From Bacillus marinisedimentorum (GTDB lineage Bacteria > Bacillota > Bacilli > Bacillales > Bacillaceae_O): a DNA stretch of 64,000 nt. A program made the translations under genes and the position numbers. The notes beneath the pieces were generated by a model. It ran no database searches. It was given only the letters and a program-made list of their open reading frames with translations, and was not told where the DNA came from. Below are positions 1 to 8,707 of this stretch, one piece after another; position 1 is the first letter of the stretch; each line of letters starts with the position of its first letter. Where the stretch lies: positions 1-64,000 of the forward strand of contig NZ_LWBL02000026.1 of NCBI RefSeq assembly GCF_001644195.2, read 5' to 3'.

Positions 1-64
1 GTTAGCTAGTTCTATTCCTTAAACAGGATTAGATAAAAAAGACCATCAAGAAAGGAATGATTTT

Positions 65-1945
65 TTGAACAAAATCAAAAAAGGATTTAACCGGTTTTCA
101 TTAGTGGCTTTATTACTGATCTCAACTCTTTTCATGCCCACATTTCCTTCAATAGGAGAAAATGGGAAAGCATATGCTGCTGAAATCAATAGAATTTCAG
201 GAAGCTCTCGCTTTCAAACTGCCGTCTCAATTAGTCAAACAGGCTGGCAAAACACTGAGAATGTTGTATTGGCTAATGGTTTTAACTTCCCGGATGCATT
301 GTCAGGGACACCGTTATCCTATGCACTTGATGCACCAATCCTTCTGGTTAATGAGGATAGAATCCCACAATCAACCCTGGATGAGATTAAGAGGTTGGGT
401 CCGAAAAATATTTATCTATTAGGGGGAACAAGTGTAATCAATGATAATGTGTTCAACGAATTAAAAGGAAAGGGATATCAGGTTATCCGAGTGGCAGGAA
501 GCAGCCGGTATAACACTGCTATGGAGATTGGAAAAGAGCTTAGAAAGATAAACAGCCAGGATACTGCTGTATTAGTTTACGGAGATAATTATCCTGATGC
601 TTTAGGTGTAGGAGGCATTTCATCAGAAAAAGGGTGGCCGATCCTTTTTACAGAATCAGATACTTTACATAATGCTACAAAAAAGGCCCTTGATAATTGG
701 GGAATAAAGAAGGTATTCATTGTTGGAGGAACAGCTGTAATAAAAGGTGCTGTCGCTCAAGAGATTAAAGATATGGGTATTTCCGTTGAAAGGATAGCAG
801 GGTCTGGCAGAATAGAGACAAGCATTAAAGTGGCGGAGAAGTTTTACCCCGCAACTGATGGGGCAGTCATATCCACTGGCTTTAACTTCCCTGATGCGTT
901 GTCAGGCGGGCCTCTTGCAGGAAAACTGAGCCGTCCCATTATCCTTGTAAATCCGGACCGTGCTTCTCAAAAAGTGTTAGATTATATTGATTCTGCAAAA
1001 GCGAATACTCTAACTATTCTTGGAGGTACCAGTGCCGTTAAGGATAACGTAAAAAATGATATTTCATCATTATATGTTGGTAACTCAGTAGGCAATATTA
1101 TTAATGGTGGAGTGGTAGCACAAGACGGTGACTGGATTTACTCTATTAATTACGACTCAATATATAAAGTTAAAACAGATGGTACTAACAAAACTAAAAT
1201 AACCAGTGACCTTGCCGAGTATATAAATGTAACTGATGGATGGATTTATTATAGTAATATTAGCGATGGCAGGACGACTTATAAAATTAAAACTGATGGT
1301 ACAAATAAAACAAAGCTAAGTGGAACTAGTGGATCCTATATGAATGTAATAGGTGACTGGATTTATTACATAAATTATCGGGAGGGTAATAAGGGGATTT
1401 TTAAAGTCAAAACTGATGGAACAAATCTATCGAAGATTAAAGAGGGGTATTTTACAGAACTAAATGTTGTAAATGATTGGATGTATTTTGTCGATACCAC
1501 TGGTGTTGATAATAGACTTTATAAAATGAAAACTGACGGTTCGAGTCTAACTGAGATTTATAATGGACATTTTACTGATATAAATGTTGTAGGAGACATG
1601 ATTTATTATATCGATCAATTTGAAAATAGTTCAATCTTTAAAATGAAAACCAATGGCTCGAACAGAACAAAAATCACCAATGTCACTTCGAATAGATTAA
1701 ATGTTTCTGGTGAGTGGATATACTTTAGAAATGGAGACGACCATAATAAAATATATAAAATAAGAACAAATGGAACAGGTAAGGCAAAAGTGAATAATGA
1801 TATTTGGTCTCGTGAGATAAATATAGTAGGAGACTGGATTTATTATAAAGTTTCAGTAAGTGAAGGAGACCATTTATATCGAATCAAAACAGATGGAACC
1901 CAAAGAGAGCTTATTGCCAAAAACTTAATAATAGAAAGTAATTAA
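65..1945 (+). CDS. Secreted protein with three cell wall binding repeats (CWB2) and a C-terminal beta-propeller-like domain
   Basis: The 626-residue protein starts at TTG behind an AAGGAATG ribosome binding site. Residues 1-39 form a signal peptide ending in AYAA. Three CWB2 repeats follow (about 43-135, 142-237 and 244-335), each opening with a motif like RISGSSRFQTA and containing FPDALSG and LLGGTSVI. CWB2 repeats hold surface proteins non-covalently to anionic wall polymers, so the protein is probably exported and wall-bound. From about residue 345 to the end, roughly eight copies of a unit with GDWIYY and KTDGTNKTKI match the DUF5050/prolow-density-like propeller repeats found in Bacillus surface proteins; their ligand is unknown. 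A terminator follows directly, so it is probably transcribed alone. The domain assignment is firm; the biological role is not known. Confidence 0.88.
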   Translation: MNKIKKGFNRFSLVALLLISTLFMPTFPSIGENGKAYAAEINRISGSSRFQTAVSISQTGWQNTENVVLANGFNFPDALSGTPLSYALDAPILLVNEDRIPQSTLDEIKRLGPKNIYLLGGTSVINDNVFNELKGKGYQVIRVAGSSRYNTAMEIGKELRKINSQDTAVLVYGDNYPDALGVGGISSEKGWPILFTESDTLHNATKKALDNWGIKKVFIVGGTAVIKGAVAQEIKDMGISVERIAGSGRIETSIKVAEKFYPATDGAVISTGFNFPDALSGGPLAGKLSRPIILVNPDRASQKVLDYIDSAKANTLTILGGTSAVKDNVKNDISSLYVGNSVGNIINGGVVAQDGDWIYSINYDSIYKVKTDGTNKTKITSDLAEYINVTDGWIYYSNISDGRTTYKIKTDGTNKTKLSGTSGSYMNVIGDWIYYINYREGNKGIFKVKTDGTNLSKIKEGYFTELNVVNDWMYFVDTTGVDNRLYKMKTDGSSLTEIYNGHFTDINVVGDMIYYIDQFENSSIFKMKTNGSNRTKITNVTSNRLNVSGEWIYFRNGDDHNKIYKIRTNGTGKAKVNNDIWSREINIVGDWIYYKVSVSEGDHLYRIKTDGTQRELIAKNLIIESN

Positions 1946-1980
1946 TAAAAATTTTCTATCTAAATTAATAATAGAATCCA

Positions 1981-2034
1981 AATCCTTATCGGCAAAGAAT
2001 TCAGTGTGAATTCAAGCCGATTAGGATTTTTTAT
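1981..2034 (+). terminator. Intrinsic terminator of the CWB2 gene
   Basis: A 13-bp stem with one mismatch (AATCCTTATCGGC at 1981-1993 against GCCGATTAGGATT at 2016-2028) is followed by a run of T. It lies 36 bp after the stop codon of the upstream gene. Confidence 0.8.
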
Positions 2035-2340
2035 ATCCTGAAGAACCGGGGGAAACTCCTTTTACAGGGGCGGCAACTGAAGGGCGACAACATTTACTCT
2101 CCCTTTTTCTTAGTAGTTGATTTGAGGAGGTACCCCATGCCGGTTTTTAGGATTTTATTGAGTAGGACGGTTTATTTTACAAACTAGGGGATTATTGAAA
2201 GGGCTGTTGTTTTGCAAGTTGATCTTGTGGAATGGCAGTCTTTTTATATGTAAGGGACAACTCATCCCAATGAAGGATTGATTAACCATTTATTTGCAGA
2301 TGTACAGTTTTAGGAGATAGATAAGTTTGGTTGGTTAATG
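2035..2340. other. Intergenic stretch, apparently decayed coding sequence
   Basis: No intact gene is visible. About 2253-2312 on the + strand reads GTTHPNEGLINHLFADVQF before a stop codon. This looks like a fragment of a former protein, but I cannot identify it. Confidence 0.3.
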
Positions 2341-2380
2341 AAAAGGACCGGTGATTACAGTAAATAATGATCACCGGCCC
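2341..2380 (-). terminator. Terminator on the minus strand after the CWB2 relic
   Basis: CCGGTGAT and ATCACCGG form an 8-bp stem. Read on the minus strand it is followed by CCTTTTCATT. It sits just past the end of the decayed minus-strand gene and was probably its terminator. Confidence 0.5.
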
Positions 2381-2389
2381 ATTTGGATG

Positions 2390-2760
2390 TCAGTTAGTGA
2401 GTTGAACAACTTCATATACTATGGATGGGTTTATTCCACCTCCTAATTGATGAATGTACTTTGCTTGTTTACTTATTAATACTTTTTTCTGTGACGAATG
2501 CAGGCTTTTTTGAGAAACGAGGAGAACAGGGAGCTCCATTTTTGCAGCCAATGGTCCCGCTGTTAAAGCATCCACCAATTTTTCAGTTTCTGAATTCGCA
2601 ACAAAAATGGTTTGTAAATGTGTTTCGGGATAAAACGTTTCAAATACTTTTGCATTGGGTTCATGGCGGTCTCCACCGCTTCCGAGCAGCAGTCTTAAAT
2701 TTTAGTTGCTGACATGTCCCGATGTTTTTCAGCCACAATAACATCCTCAATAGAAGTCAT
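2390..2760 (-). pseudogene. Relic of a cell wall binding repeat 2 (CWB2) protein
   Basis: The last 62 codons on the minus strand read as a CWB2 repeat, with VDALTAGPLAAKMELPVLLV and a terminal QLGGGINPSIV. Upstream, in a shifted frame, the sequence continues with GSGGDRHEPNAKVFETFYPE, which aligns with the start of a CWB2 repeat. A further piece starts at the ATG at 2760 (MTSIEDVIVAEKH) and hits a stop after about 20 codons. The three pieces show at least one frameshift and one stop, so this is a decayed gene. It lies convergent to the intact CWB2 gene at 65-1945 and is probably the remnant of another family member. Confidence 0.75.
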
Positions 2761-2925
2761 ACAAATCAATTCCTAACAGCAAAACACCTGATTTATTATT
2801 CAAGTTGAAATTATCAATAAAGTATTTTTCCCTTCTTGGCTACAGTAATAAGGATTAAGAGGGGTGTGAAACAACATTTAGCTAATAAAGCTTTTATAAT
2901 ATAAGGATTCTAAATATTTTAAATT

Positions 2926-2969
2926 ATTATTAATTTCATATTGAAATTAATAATCGACAACTGTATAAT
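2926..2969 (+). promoter_or_regulatory. SigA-type promoter overlapped by an inverted-repeat operator
   Basis: TTGAAA (2941-2946) and TATAAT (2964-2969) are separated by exactly 17 bp. A perfect 12-bp inverted repeat, ATTATTAATTTC and GAAATTAATAAT with a 5-bp spacer, covers 2926-2954 and so overlaps the -35 box. AT-rich inverted repeats are the usual operators of XylR/NagC-type ROK repressors, and a ROK gene ends this cassette. Repression by that protein is an inference. The position also argues against the TTG at 2941 being a start codon for the sulfatase. Confidence 0.7.
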
Positions 2970-3015
2970 TCACTATAAGCAACTTGCAAACCCTGGAAAA
3001 AGGAGACTGGTAATT

Positions 3016-4509
3016 GTGAGAATTATTTATTTGGATATTGATTCGTTAAGACCTGACCATATGAGCTGCTATGGCTATGAACGTAAAACAACACCTAATA
3101 TCGATTCGATTGCCGAAAAAGGTATGCGCTTTCAAAATTGCTTTGCGGCTTCATCCCCTTGTGTACCTTCCAGAGGGAGTTTTATGTCTGGGAGATTTGC
3201 GGTTAATCATGGTGCGTTGACACATTGGGGACCAGGTTATGATTTTTATTACCCTGAAGGCGACGGACACAGTAAGAAGTTTCCGTTTTTCACACGTTAC
3301 CTGAGAGAAGCAGGGTACAAGACAGTAACTTTTTCGTCATTCGGAGATCGCCATCATGCCTGGTGGTACTTTGCAGGATGGAATGAAGTTCATACACATA
3401 CCCTTAAAGAGGGTAATGAAAATGCTGATGAAGTGAATGAAGCAGTGATTCCGTGGCTCAAAAAGCACGGAAAAAATGAAGACTATTTTCTTCATATACA
3501 ATATTGGGATCCACACACTTTATATACTTGCCCAGAAAGTTACGCGAAAAAGTGGGAAGATACCCCTGCAAAAGAATTTCCGAGTGAAGAAATTATACAA
3601 GAACACCAGAAAGATCATTTTCCTCGTTCGGCCAAGTTTTTACATACGGTGGACGAGTACCCTGATACTATGCCTGGATCTATTAAGAATAGAAGGGATT
3701 TCAAACACCTGGTTGATGGCTACGATGGAGCAATACATTATATGGATGAACAAATTGGAAATCTCTTAAAGACTCTTAAGGAACTAGGCATCGAAGACGA
3801 TGTCTGTTTCATCATTAGTGCAGACCATGGCGAGTCAATGGGAGAGCAAGGTATTTATGGAGAACATGCAAGTGCAACTGAGTCAGTGCATCATTTACCT
3901 TTGATTATAAAAGCCCCTGGAACAACAGGTGCAGATTCGGTCTATGATGGCCTGCTATATAATGTGGATGTAATTGCTACCATAACTGATCTGGTTGGCC
4001 TTGATATTCCGACAGGGTGGGATGGTGTCTCATTTTTAGATGCCTTAAAAGGGAAAGAAACGGCTGGGAGAGATTACTTAGTCATGGATCATGCACTCTA
4101 TACATGCCAACGTGCTGTACGTGATTCAAAATGGTATTTCATAAGGACATATCATCCTGGTTTGTATAGGTTTGACGAAGTAACACTTTATGATTTGGAA
4201 AATGATCCGCATCAAATAAAGAATGTCGCTAGTGAGTTTCCTGATGTAGTAGAACACATGGATAGCCGCTTGCTTAAATGGGAGCAAAGTCATTTGAGTT
4301 TTCCAAGGGCGTTCGTCGATCCGATGCAAAAAGTAATAAAGACAGGTCCATGGAAGTATACCACCCTTGAAGGATGGGCCAGGCATCTAAGGGATAGAGG
4401 TTATGAGGAAGCTGCTAAAGCTTACCTAAACAAGTACCTAGCCGGAGAAAGCGATATAGCCTCTGCATATGGGAACAGGAAAGGGGAAGATACCGTTGAG
4501 ACGTTCTAA
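3016..4509 (+). CDS. Type I (formylglycine) sulfatase, cytoplasmic
   Basis: The family hydrolyses sulfate esters. I place the start at GTG 3016, behind AAAGGAG; the longer reading frame from 2941 runs through the promoter. The 497-residue product has metal ligands D7 and D9 (YLDIDSLRPDH), the sulfatase signature C49-V-P-S-R53, whose cysteine must become formylglycine, and a second metal site at D270-H271 (SADHGE). No signal peptide is present, so it should act in the cytoplasm on an imported sulfate ester. The ABC importer genes follow after 23 bp and a ROK regulator closes the cassette. No formylglycine-generating enzyme or anaerobic sulfatase maturase is encoded in the window. The substrate is unknown; choline sulfate, aryl sulfate and a sulfated sugar are all possible. 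Confidence 0.9.
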   Translation: MRIIYLDIDSLRPDHMSCYGYERKTTPNIDSIAEKGMRFQNCFAASSPCVPSRGSFMSGRFAVNHGALTHWGPGYDFYYPEGDGHSKKFPFFTRYLREAGYKTVTFSSFGDRHHAWWYFAGWNEVHTHTLKEGNENADEVNEAVIPWLKKHGKNEDYFLHIQYWDPHTLYTCPESYAKKWEDTPAKEFPSEEIIQEHQKDHFPRSAKFLHTVDEYPDTMPGSIKNRRDFKHLVDGYDGAIHYMDEQIGNLLKTLKELGIEDDVCFIISADHGESMGEQGIYGEHASATESVHHLPLIIKAPGTTGADSVYDGLLYNVDVIATITDLVGLDIPTGWDGVSFLDALKGKETAGRDYLVMDHALYTCQRAVRDSKWYFIRTYHPGLYRFDEVTLYDLENDPHQIKNVASEFPDVVEHMDSRLLKWEQSHLSFPRAFVDPMQKVIKTGPWKYTTLEGWARHLRDRGYEEAAKAYLNKYLAGESDIASAYGNRKGEDTVETF

Positions 4510-4532
4510 AGGCTGTTACGAGGAGGGATCAA

Positions 4533-5354
4533 ATGAAGACGTCGATAGATTCAGGAACTGTGTTAGATCAACCTAAACCGAATAAGGTTCCTTTTTGGAA
4601 AAAAATAGATAACAAGTTTATGATAATAATTTCCCTGGCTCTAGGGATAGTGGTGTGGTTTCTGCTTTCAACCATTCCAGCTGTCGGTTCTATATTGTCA
4701 AACCCTGTAGTTATTTTTCAGACATTTTTAACGGAAATTAGGGGAGGGGATTTGTTAACTCATATATATACAAGTATTTATCGAGTTCTTGGGGGATTCA
4801 CCCTGGGTCTCATTGTTGCTATTCCTTTCGCATTCTTAATGGGATGGTATGATCTATTTCGGTCATTGTTTGAACCATGGGTACAGTTCTTCCGTACAAT
4901 TCCGCCGATTGCGCTTATTCCGCTAGTGATTGTTGCACTTGGAGTGGGAGAAAGTGCAAAGATAGCAGTCATTTTTGTAGCCACATTCCTGGTCATGGTG
5001 GTGTCTATTTTTCAGGGTGTACGAAACGTTGACCCTACGCTCATAAAAGCTGCAAGAGTACTTGGGGCCAATGATAAAGATATATTTTTTGAGGTTGTTG
5101 TGCCTGCCTCATTTCCTTATATTTTGGTAGGTGTTCGGCTCGGTTTGGCTGCAGCCTGGACTACCCTGGTAGCTGCAGAACTGACAGGGGCTTCAAGAGG
5201 ACTTGGAAACATGATTATGGAAGCTGGTTTATTTTTTAGAATGGATTTGGTCATCCTTGGGATTATCATGATTGGATTAATTGGTTTTGCGATGGATAAA
5301 GGGGTCTTATATTTGGAAAAGAAACTTGCAAGCTGGCAAGAGGTGAGTAAATAG
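4533..5354 (+). CDS. ABC transporter permease, nitrate/sulfonate/taurine (SsuC/TauC) type
   Basis: This 273-residue integral membrane protein has about six transmembrane segments. Its EAA-type cytoplasmic loop reads KAARVLGANDKDIFFEVVVP (about residues 171-190), the contact site for the ATPase. The family forms the membrane channel of importers for sulfonates, nitrate, taurine and similar small anions. ATG 4533 follows GAGGAGGGATC. Its stop codon overlaps the next start by one base (TAGTG), so translation of permease and ATPase is probably coupled. Placement after the sulfatase suggests an organosulfate as the transported solute, which is an inference. Confidence 0.92.
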   Translation: MKTSIDSGTVLDQPKPNKVPFWKKIDNKFMIIISLALGIVVWFLLSTIPAVGSILSNPVVIFQTFLTEIRGGDLLTHIYTSIYRVLGGFTLGLIVAIPFAFLMGWYDLFRSLFEPWVQFFRTIPPIALIPLVIVALGVGESAKIAVIFVATFLVMVVSIFQGVRNVDPTLIKAARVLGANDKDIFFEVVVPASFPYILVGVRLGLAAAWTTLVAAELTGASRGLGNMIMEAGLFFRMDLVILGIIMIGLIGFAMDKGVLYLEKKLASWQEVSK

Positions 5355-6145
5355 TGAACAACTCAAAAGAAAAACCGAAAATTAAAATCAAAAATCTATC
5401 GAAAGTTTTCCATGGAAGAACAGGCGAAGTGATTGCCCTGCAGGATGTCAATTTGGATATTCAGGAAAATGAATTTGTATGTGTGGTGGGCCCTAGTGGC
5501 TGTGGAAAAAGTACACTCCTGAACATTATTGCAGGTCTTGAGAAAAAGTCATCTGGAATGGTACAGGCAGATGGTAAAGAAATTGAACGGCCAGGAAATG
5601 AAAGAGGGGTGGTTTTCCAGCAATATGCTCTTTTTCCATGGAAGACAGTTATAAAAAATGTGGAATTTGGCCTCAAGCTTAACGGAGTGCCGAAAGATCA
5701 AAGACGGAGTAAGGCATTGGAGCATCTTCATATGGTTGGTCTGAATGATTTTGCAAATTCCTATCCAAAGGAATTATCGGGTGGAATGAAACAAAGGGTC
5801 GCCATTGCCAGAGCATTTACAGCAGATCCAGATGTTATGTTAATGGATGAACCATTCGGTGCTTTAGATGCCCAGACGCGGGCTCAGTTACAGGAAGAGC
5901 TTCTGCATGTTTGGCAAACTGAGAAAAAAACATGCTTTTTTATAACACACGATGTAGAAGAAGCCGTATTGCTGTCTCAAAGAGTAATTATTATGAGTGC
6001 ACGGCCAGGACGGGTCAAAGAAATAATAGATGTAGATATTCCATATCCAAGGAATCAGGAGACGAAATTATCTGATCGCTACGTTCAAATTAAAAATGAG
6101 ATTTGGTCAAAAGTATACAAGGAGTATTTAGCGGTAAAAAAATAG
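5354..6145 (+). CDS. ABC transporter ATP-binding protein, SsuB/TauB type
   Basis: The 263-residue protein starts at GTG, overlapping the permease stop codon by one base. Walker A is GPSGCGKST (residues 46-54), followed by a Q-loop in VVFQQYALFPW, the signature LSGGMKQR, Walker B VMLMDEPFGALD and the switch histidine in FFITHD. These are all the residues needed for ATP hydrolysis. The family energises nitrate/sulfonate/taurine importers. It should pair with the preceding permease and the following lipoprotein. Confidence 0.94.
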   Translation: MNNSKEKPKIKIKNLSKVFHGRTGEVIALQDVNLDIQENEFVCVVGPSGCGKSTLLNIIAGLEKKSSGMVQADGKEIERPGNERGVVFQQYALFPWKTVIKNVEFGLKLNGVPKDQRRSKALEHLHMVGLNDFANSYPKELSGGMKQRVAIARAFTADPDVMLMDEPFGALDAQTRAQLQEELLHVWQTEKKTCFFITHDVEEAVLLSQRVIIMSARPGRVKEIIDVDIPYPRNQETKLSDRYVQIKNEIWSKVYKEYLAVKK

Positions 6146-6157
6146 GGGGCGATAATA

Positions 6158-7216
6158 ATGAAAAAAAGTTTACTGATTTTGTTGACGCTGGTTTTGTCAG
6201 TATTTATTAGTGCGTGTTCAGGAAATACTTCAACTTCCGGAACGGGGAATGAAAATACCAGCGGTGGAAGTTCTTCTGAAGAAAAGGATTCTTCTAACGG
6301 TGAAATGCCAACTGTAAATGTAGCATATATGCCAGATATTCATGGAGCAGCCCCTTTAGTCATAGCTCAAGAAAAAGGATATTTTAAAGAAGCTGGAATC
6401 AATGTGAATCTGGTTAAGTTTAACAGCGGGCCTCCTGAATTTCAGGCTATGGCAGCAGGCGATATTGATATTGCTTATATCGGACCAGGTGCAACATTTT
6501 TGTCCGCTCAAGGCCAGGGAGATATTATTGCGGTGGACAGTTTGAATACTGGCGATATGGTTTTGGCAACAAAAAAGTCAGGAGTAAAAGAAGTTAAAGA
6601 TCTGGAAGGAAAGACAGTTGGTGTTCCAAAGGGCACTTCAGGGGATATGGTATTGAGTCTTGCTCTTGAAAATGCTGGAGTGGATCCTGGTAAAGTAAAT
6701 ATGGTCAACATGGAAGTGGCTGGAGTAGTATCAGCATTTATTGCTGAGAAAGTTGATGCTGTTGCTATTTGGTCTCCATATACAAATGAAATCGTAAAGC
6801 AAGTAGGTGAAGAAAACATCGTTAAGCTTGCTGATAACACTGATTTCTTCCCGGATTATGTTTTTCCGCAAAGTTGGGTTGTCAGCCCTAAATATTTAAA
6901 AGAAAATGAAGATAGTGTTACTAAGTTTTTAGAAGCCTGGACAAAAGCAAATGATTTCAGACATGAAAATATTGAAGAAACAGTCAAAATGACCGCAGAG
7001 TTTACCGGTATTGATGAAGAATCATTAACTGTACAGGTAGGAACTACCGAATTTCTTTCTTCCAAGGAAATTCAAGAGAAATTTAACGACGGCAGTGCAA
7101 AAAAGTGGTATGAAAATTTACAAAAACTTTTTGTGAAGAACGGTAAAATGGAAGAAGTCATTGACGCCAACGAATTTATTAGTCCAGAACCGTTCAATAA
7201 TGCGGTAAAAGATTAA
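6158..7216 (+). CDS. ABC transporter substrate-binding lipoprotein, SsuA/TauA type
   Basis: The 352-residue protein has a lipoprotein signal peptide with lipobox ISAC and C20 as the lipidated cysteine. A Ser/Gly/Glu-rich linker runs to about residue 48, followed by a periplasmic-binding-protein fold typical of NMT1/SsuA proteins (VNVAYMPDIHGAAPLVIAQE, GDIDIAYIGPGATFL, GVPKGTSGDMV). It should capture the solute outside the membrane and deliver it to the permease. It starts 12 bp after the ATPase gene behind AGGGGGCG. The ligand cannot be read from the sequence; the neighbouring sulfatase suggests a sulfate ester. Confidence 0.92.
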   Translation: MKKSLLILLTLVLSVFISACSGNTSTSGTGNENTSGGSSSEEKDSSNGEMPTVNVAYMPDIHGAAPLVIAQEKGYFKEAGINVNLVKFNSGPPEFQAMAAGDIDIAYIGPGATFLSAQGQGDIIAVDSLNTGDMVLATKKSGVKEVKDLEGKTVGVPKGTSGDMVLSLALENAGVDPGKVNMVNMEVAGVVSAFIAEKVDAVAIWSPYTNEIVKQVGEENIVKLADNTDFFPDYVFPQSWVVSPKYLKENEDSVTKFLEAWTKANDFRHENIEETVKMTAEFTGIDEESLTVQVGTTEFLSSKEIQEKFNDGSAKKWYENLQKLFVKNGKMEEVIDANEFISPEPFNNAVKD

Positions 7217-7260
7217 CGTTAAAATATTGATTGCTTCACTAATGAGTTAAGGAGTTTCCG

Positions 7261-8466
7261 ATGCAAACAATTGAATCGATTAAAGATTTTCAAATGAACA
7301 AGACATTAAAGGTTATTATGGAACTAGGGCCGATTTCCCGGATTGATATTTCTAAAAAATTGGGAATTCCACAGCCTACAGTTACTCGGATTACCGAAAA
7401 ATTAATAGAAGAAGGATTAATAAGAGAAAACGGCTTTGGGTTTTCTTCAGCAGGCAGACGACCTGTTTTATTGGAATTTAACCCCACATGCTATTACTCG
7501 ATAGGCGTGGAACTGGGCCGCTCTGCTATTAAAATCGCTGTTACAGATTTAAGGGGACAAATTCTTTCATTTCATCAGCAAATGACAAATAATAAAGGGA
7601 AAATTTCAGATCTTGTAGCTTATATAAACAGAACAATAAATGACCTTCTAATGAAAGCAAGCATAAGTGATGAGGATGTACTTGGTGTTGGATTTGGGAT
7701 ACCTGGCCCTTTGACAGAAACACCTGACGGACTGTTATCCCTTCCGAACTTTTACGATGAAAAAGAAATACCATTGAAAAAAATATTACAGCAAAGAATT
7801 AAATATCCGGTTATATTTGATATCAACGCCAATGCCGCAGCTTTAGCTGAAAAATGGTTTGGTAAGGGGAGGGGGTTCCAAAATATTCTATATATCATGG
7901 CAGATGCAGGTATAGGTTCTGGTATTATTATGAATGGAGACATCTACCGGGGTAGCCATAAAGAAGCGGGTATTGTAGGACATTCAACTATTGATATCAA
8001 CGGAGAAAAATGCAGCTGCGGGAACTACGGTTGTCTTGAGACACTTGTCTCTGTTACAAAAGTAATCACGCATGTACAACGAAAACTCAAATTAAATTCA
8101 AATGATGAATATTTCAAGGATAAAACTTCGAATTTAGATGTAAGTAATATCACCCTTGAAGATGTATTTTCTGCATATGCAGGCGGTTCTACCATAGCCT
8201 CCGAAGCACTGGAAGAAGCAGGATTGTATCTCGGCATAGGGGTAGCGAACTTAATTAGTTTCTTTGATCCTGAACTGGTTATTATCGGTGGGAGGCTTGG
8301 AAACAAAGAAGTAGATATTGCAAAAACAGTTGAGTCTGTAATTAATAAACGAGTCCTGGGTAATGGTGGCCGTAAGACACCGGTCATCTCATCGGACTTT
8401 ACCGAAGGAGTAGTATTAGGGGCTGCTGCTCTTGTGATTAATGAATCGTTCAGTTTTTTTAATTAA
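7261..8466 (+). CDS. ROK-family transcriptional repressor (XylR/NagC type)
   Basis: The 401-residue protein has an N-terminal winged helix-turn-helix (about residues 15-65, IDISKKLGIPQPTVTRITEK) joined to a ROK sugar-kinase-like domain. The ROK zinc motif CSCGNYGCLE is present at about residue 250, and DINANAAALAE and ADAGIGSGIIMNG mark the nucleotide/sugar core. Members of the family are usually repressors released by a sugar or sugar phosphate. It follows the lipoprotein gene by 44 bp on the same strand. Its likely target is the inverted repeat at 2926-2954. A sugar-sensing regulator in a sulfatase operon hints at a sulfated sugar or glycoside as substrate, but this is an inference. Confidence 0.9.
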   Translation: MQTIESIKDFQMNKTLKVIMELGPISRIDISKKLGIPQPTVTRITEKLIEEGLIRENGFGFSSAGRRPVLLEFNPTCYYSIGVELGRSAIKIAVTDLRGQILSFHQQMTNNKGKISDLVAYINRTINDLLMKASISDEDVLGVGFGIPGPLTETPDGLLSLPNFYDEKEIPLKKILQQRIKYPVIFDINANAAALAEKWFGKGRGFQNILYIMADAGIGSGIIMNGDIYRGSHKEAGIVGHSTIDINGEKCSCGNYGCLETLVSVTKVITHVQRKLKLNSNDEYFKDKTSNLDVSNITLEDVFSAYAGGSTIASEALEEAGLYLGIGVANLISFFDPELVIIGGRLGNKEVDIAKTVESVINKRVLGNGGRKTPVISSDFTEGVVLGAAALVINESFSFFN

Positions 8467-8522
8467 GTTGAATTTAAAAGGTGAATATTATTGATTGTAT
8501 CGCTTAGTGTGATTTTGCGATA

Positions 8523-8574
8523 AAGAGTTGTTTATTCGCCATTCATTATAGGCGGAAAAACGGCTCTTTTTTGT
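8523..8574 (+). terminator. Terminator of the sulfatase/ABC/ROK cassette
   Basis: AAGAG...TCGCC pairs imperfectly with GGCGG...CTCTT across a short loop and is followed by TTTTTT. It lies about 55 bp after the ROK stop codon. Confidence 0.7.
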
Positions 8575-8635
8575 AAATAGTATTGGTTAGTACACTGCAC
8601 TACAAGAAGATCTCTTATAGTTCTGTGTCTGCATT

Positions 8636-8679
8636 GGTGCCTGACCCCCGGCGCTTTAAACCGCCGGGGGTCAGGCACC
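8636..8679. repeat. Palindromic repeat, family A, copy 1
   Basis: A 44-bp near-perfect palindrome: GGTGCCTGACCCCCGGCG, an 8-bp centre, then its inverse, followed by TTTT. The same unit recurs at 15599, 18657, 19527, 22207, 22921, 28756 and, degenerate, 57371. Here it separates the + strand sulfatase cassette from the minus-strand immunity array, as expected of a two-way terminator. Confidence 0.9.
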
Positions 8680-8707
8680 TTTTAGGAAGCGCGAGAATGT
8701 CCTGGTG

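Noticed and set aside
2941-3015. N-terminal extension of the sulfatase from the TTG at 2941
   Set aside because: The TTG is the -35 box of a good promoter and the region lacks a ribosome binding site; GTG 3016 has AAAGGAG before it.
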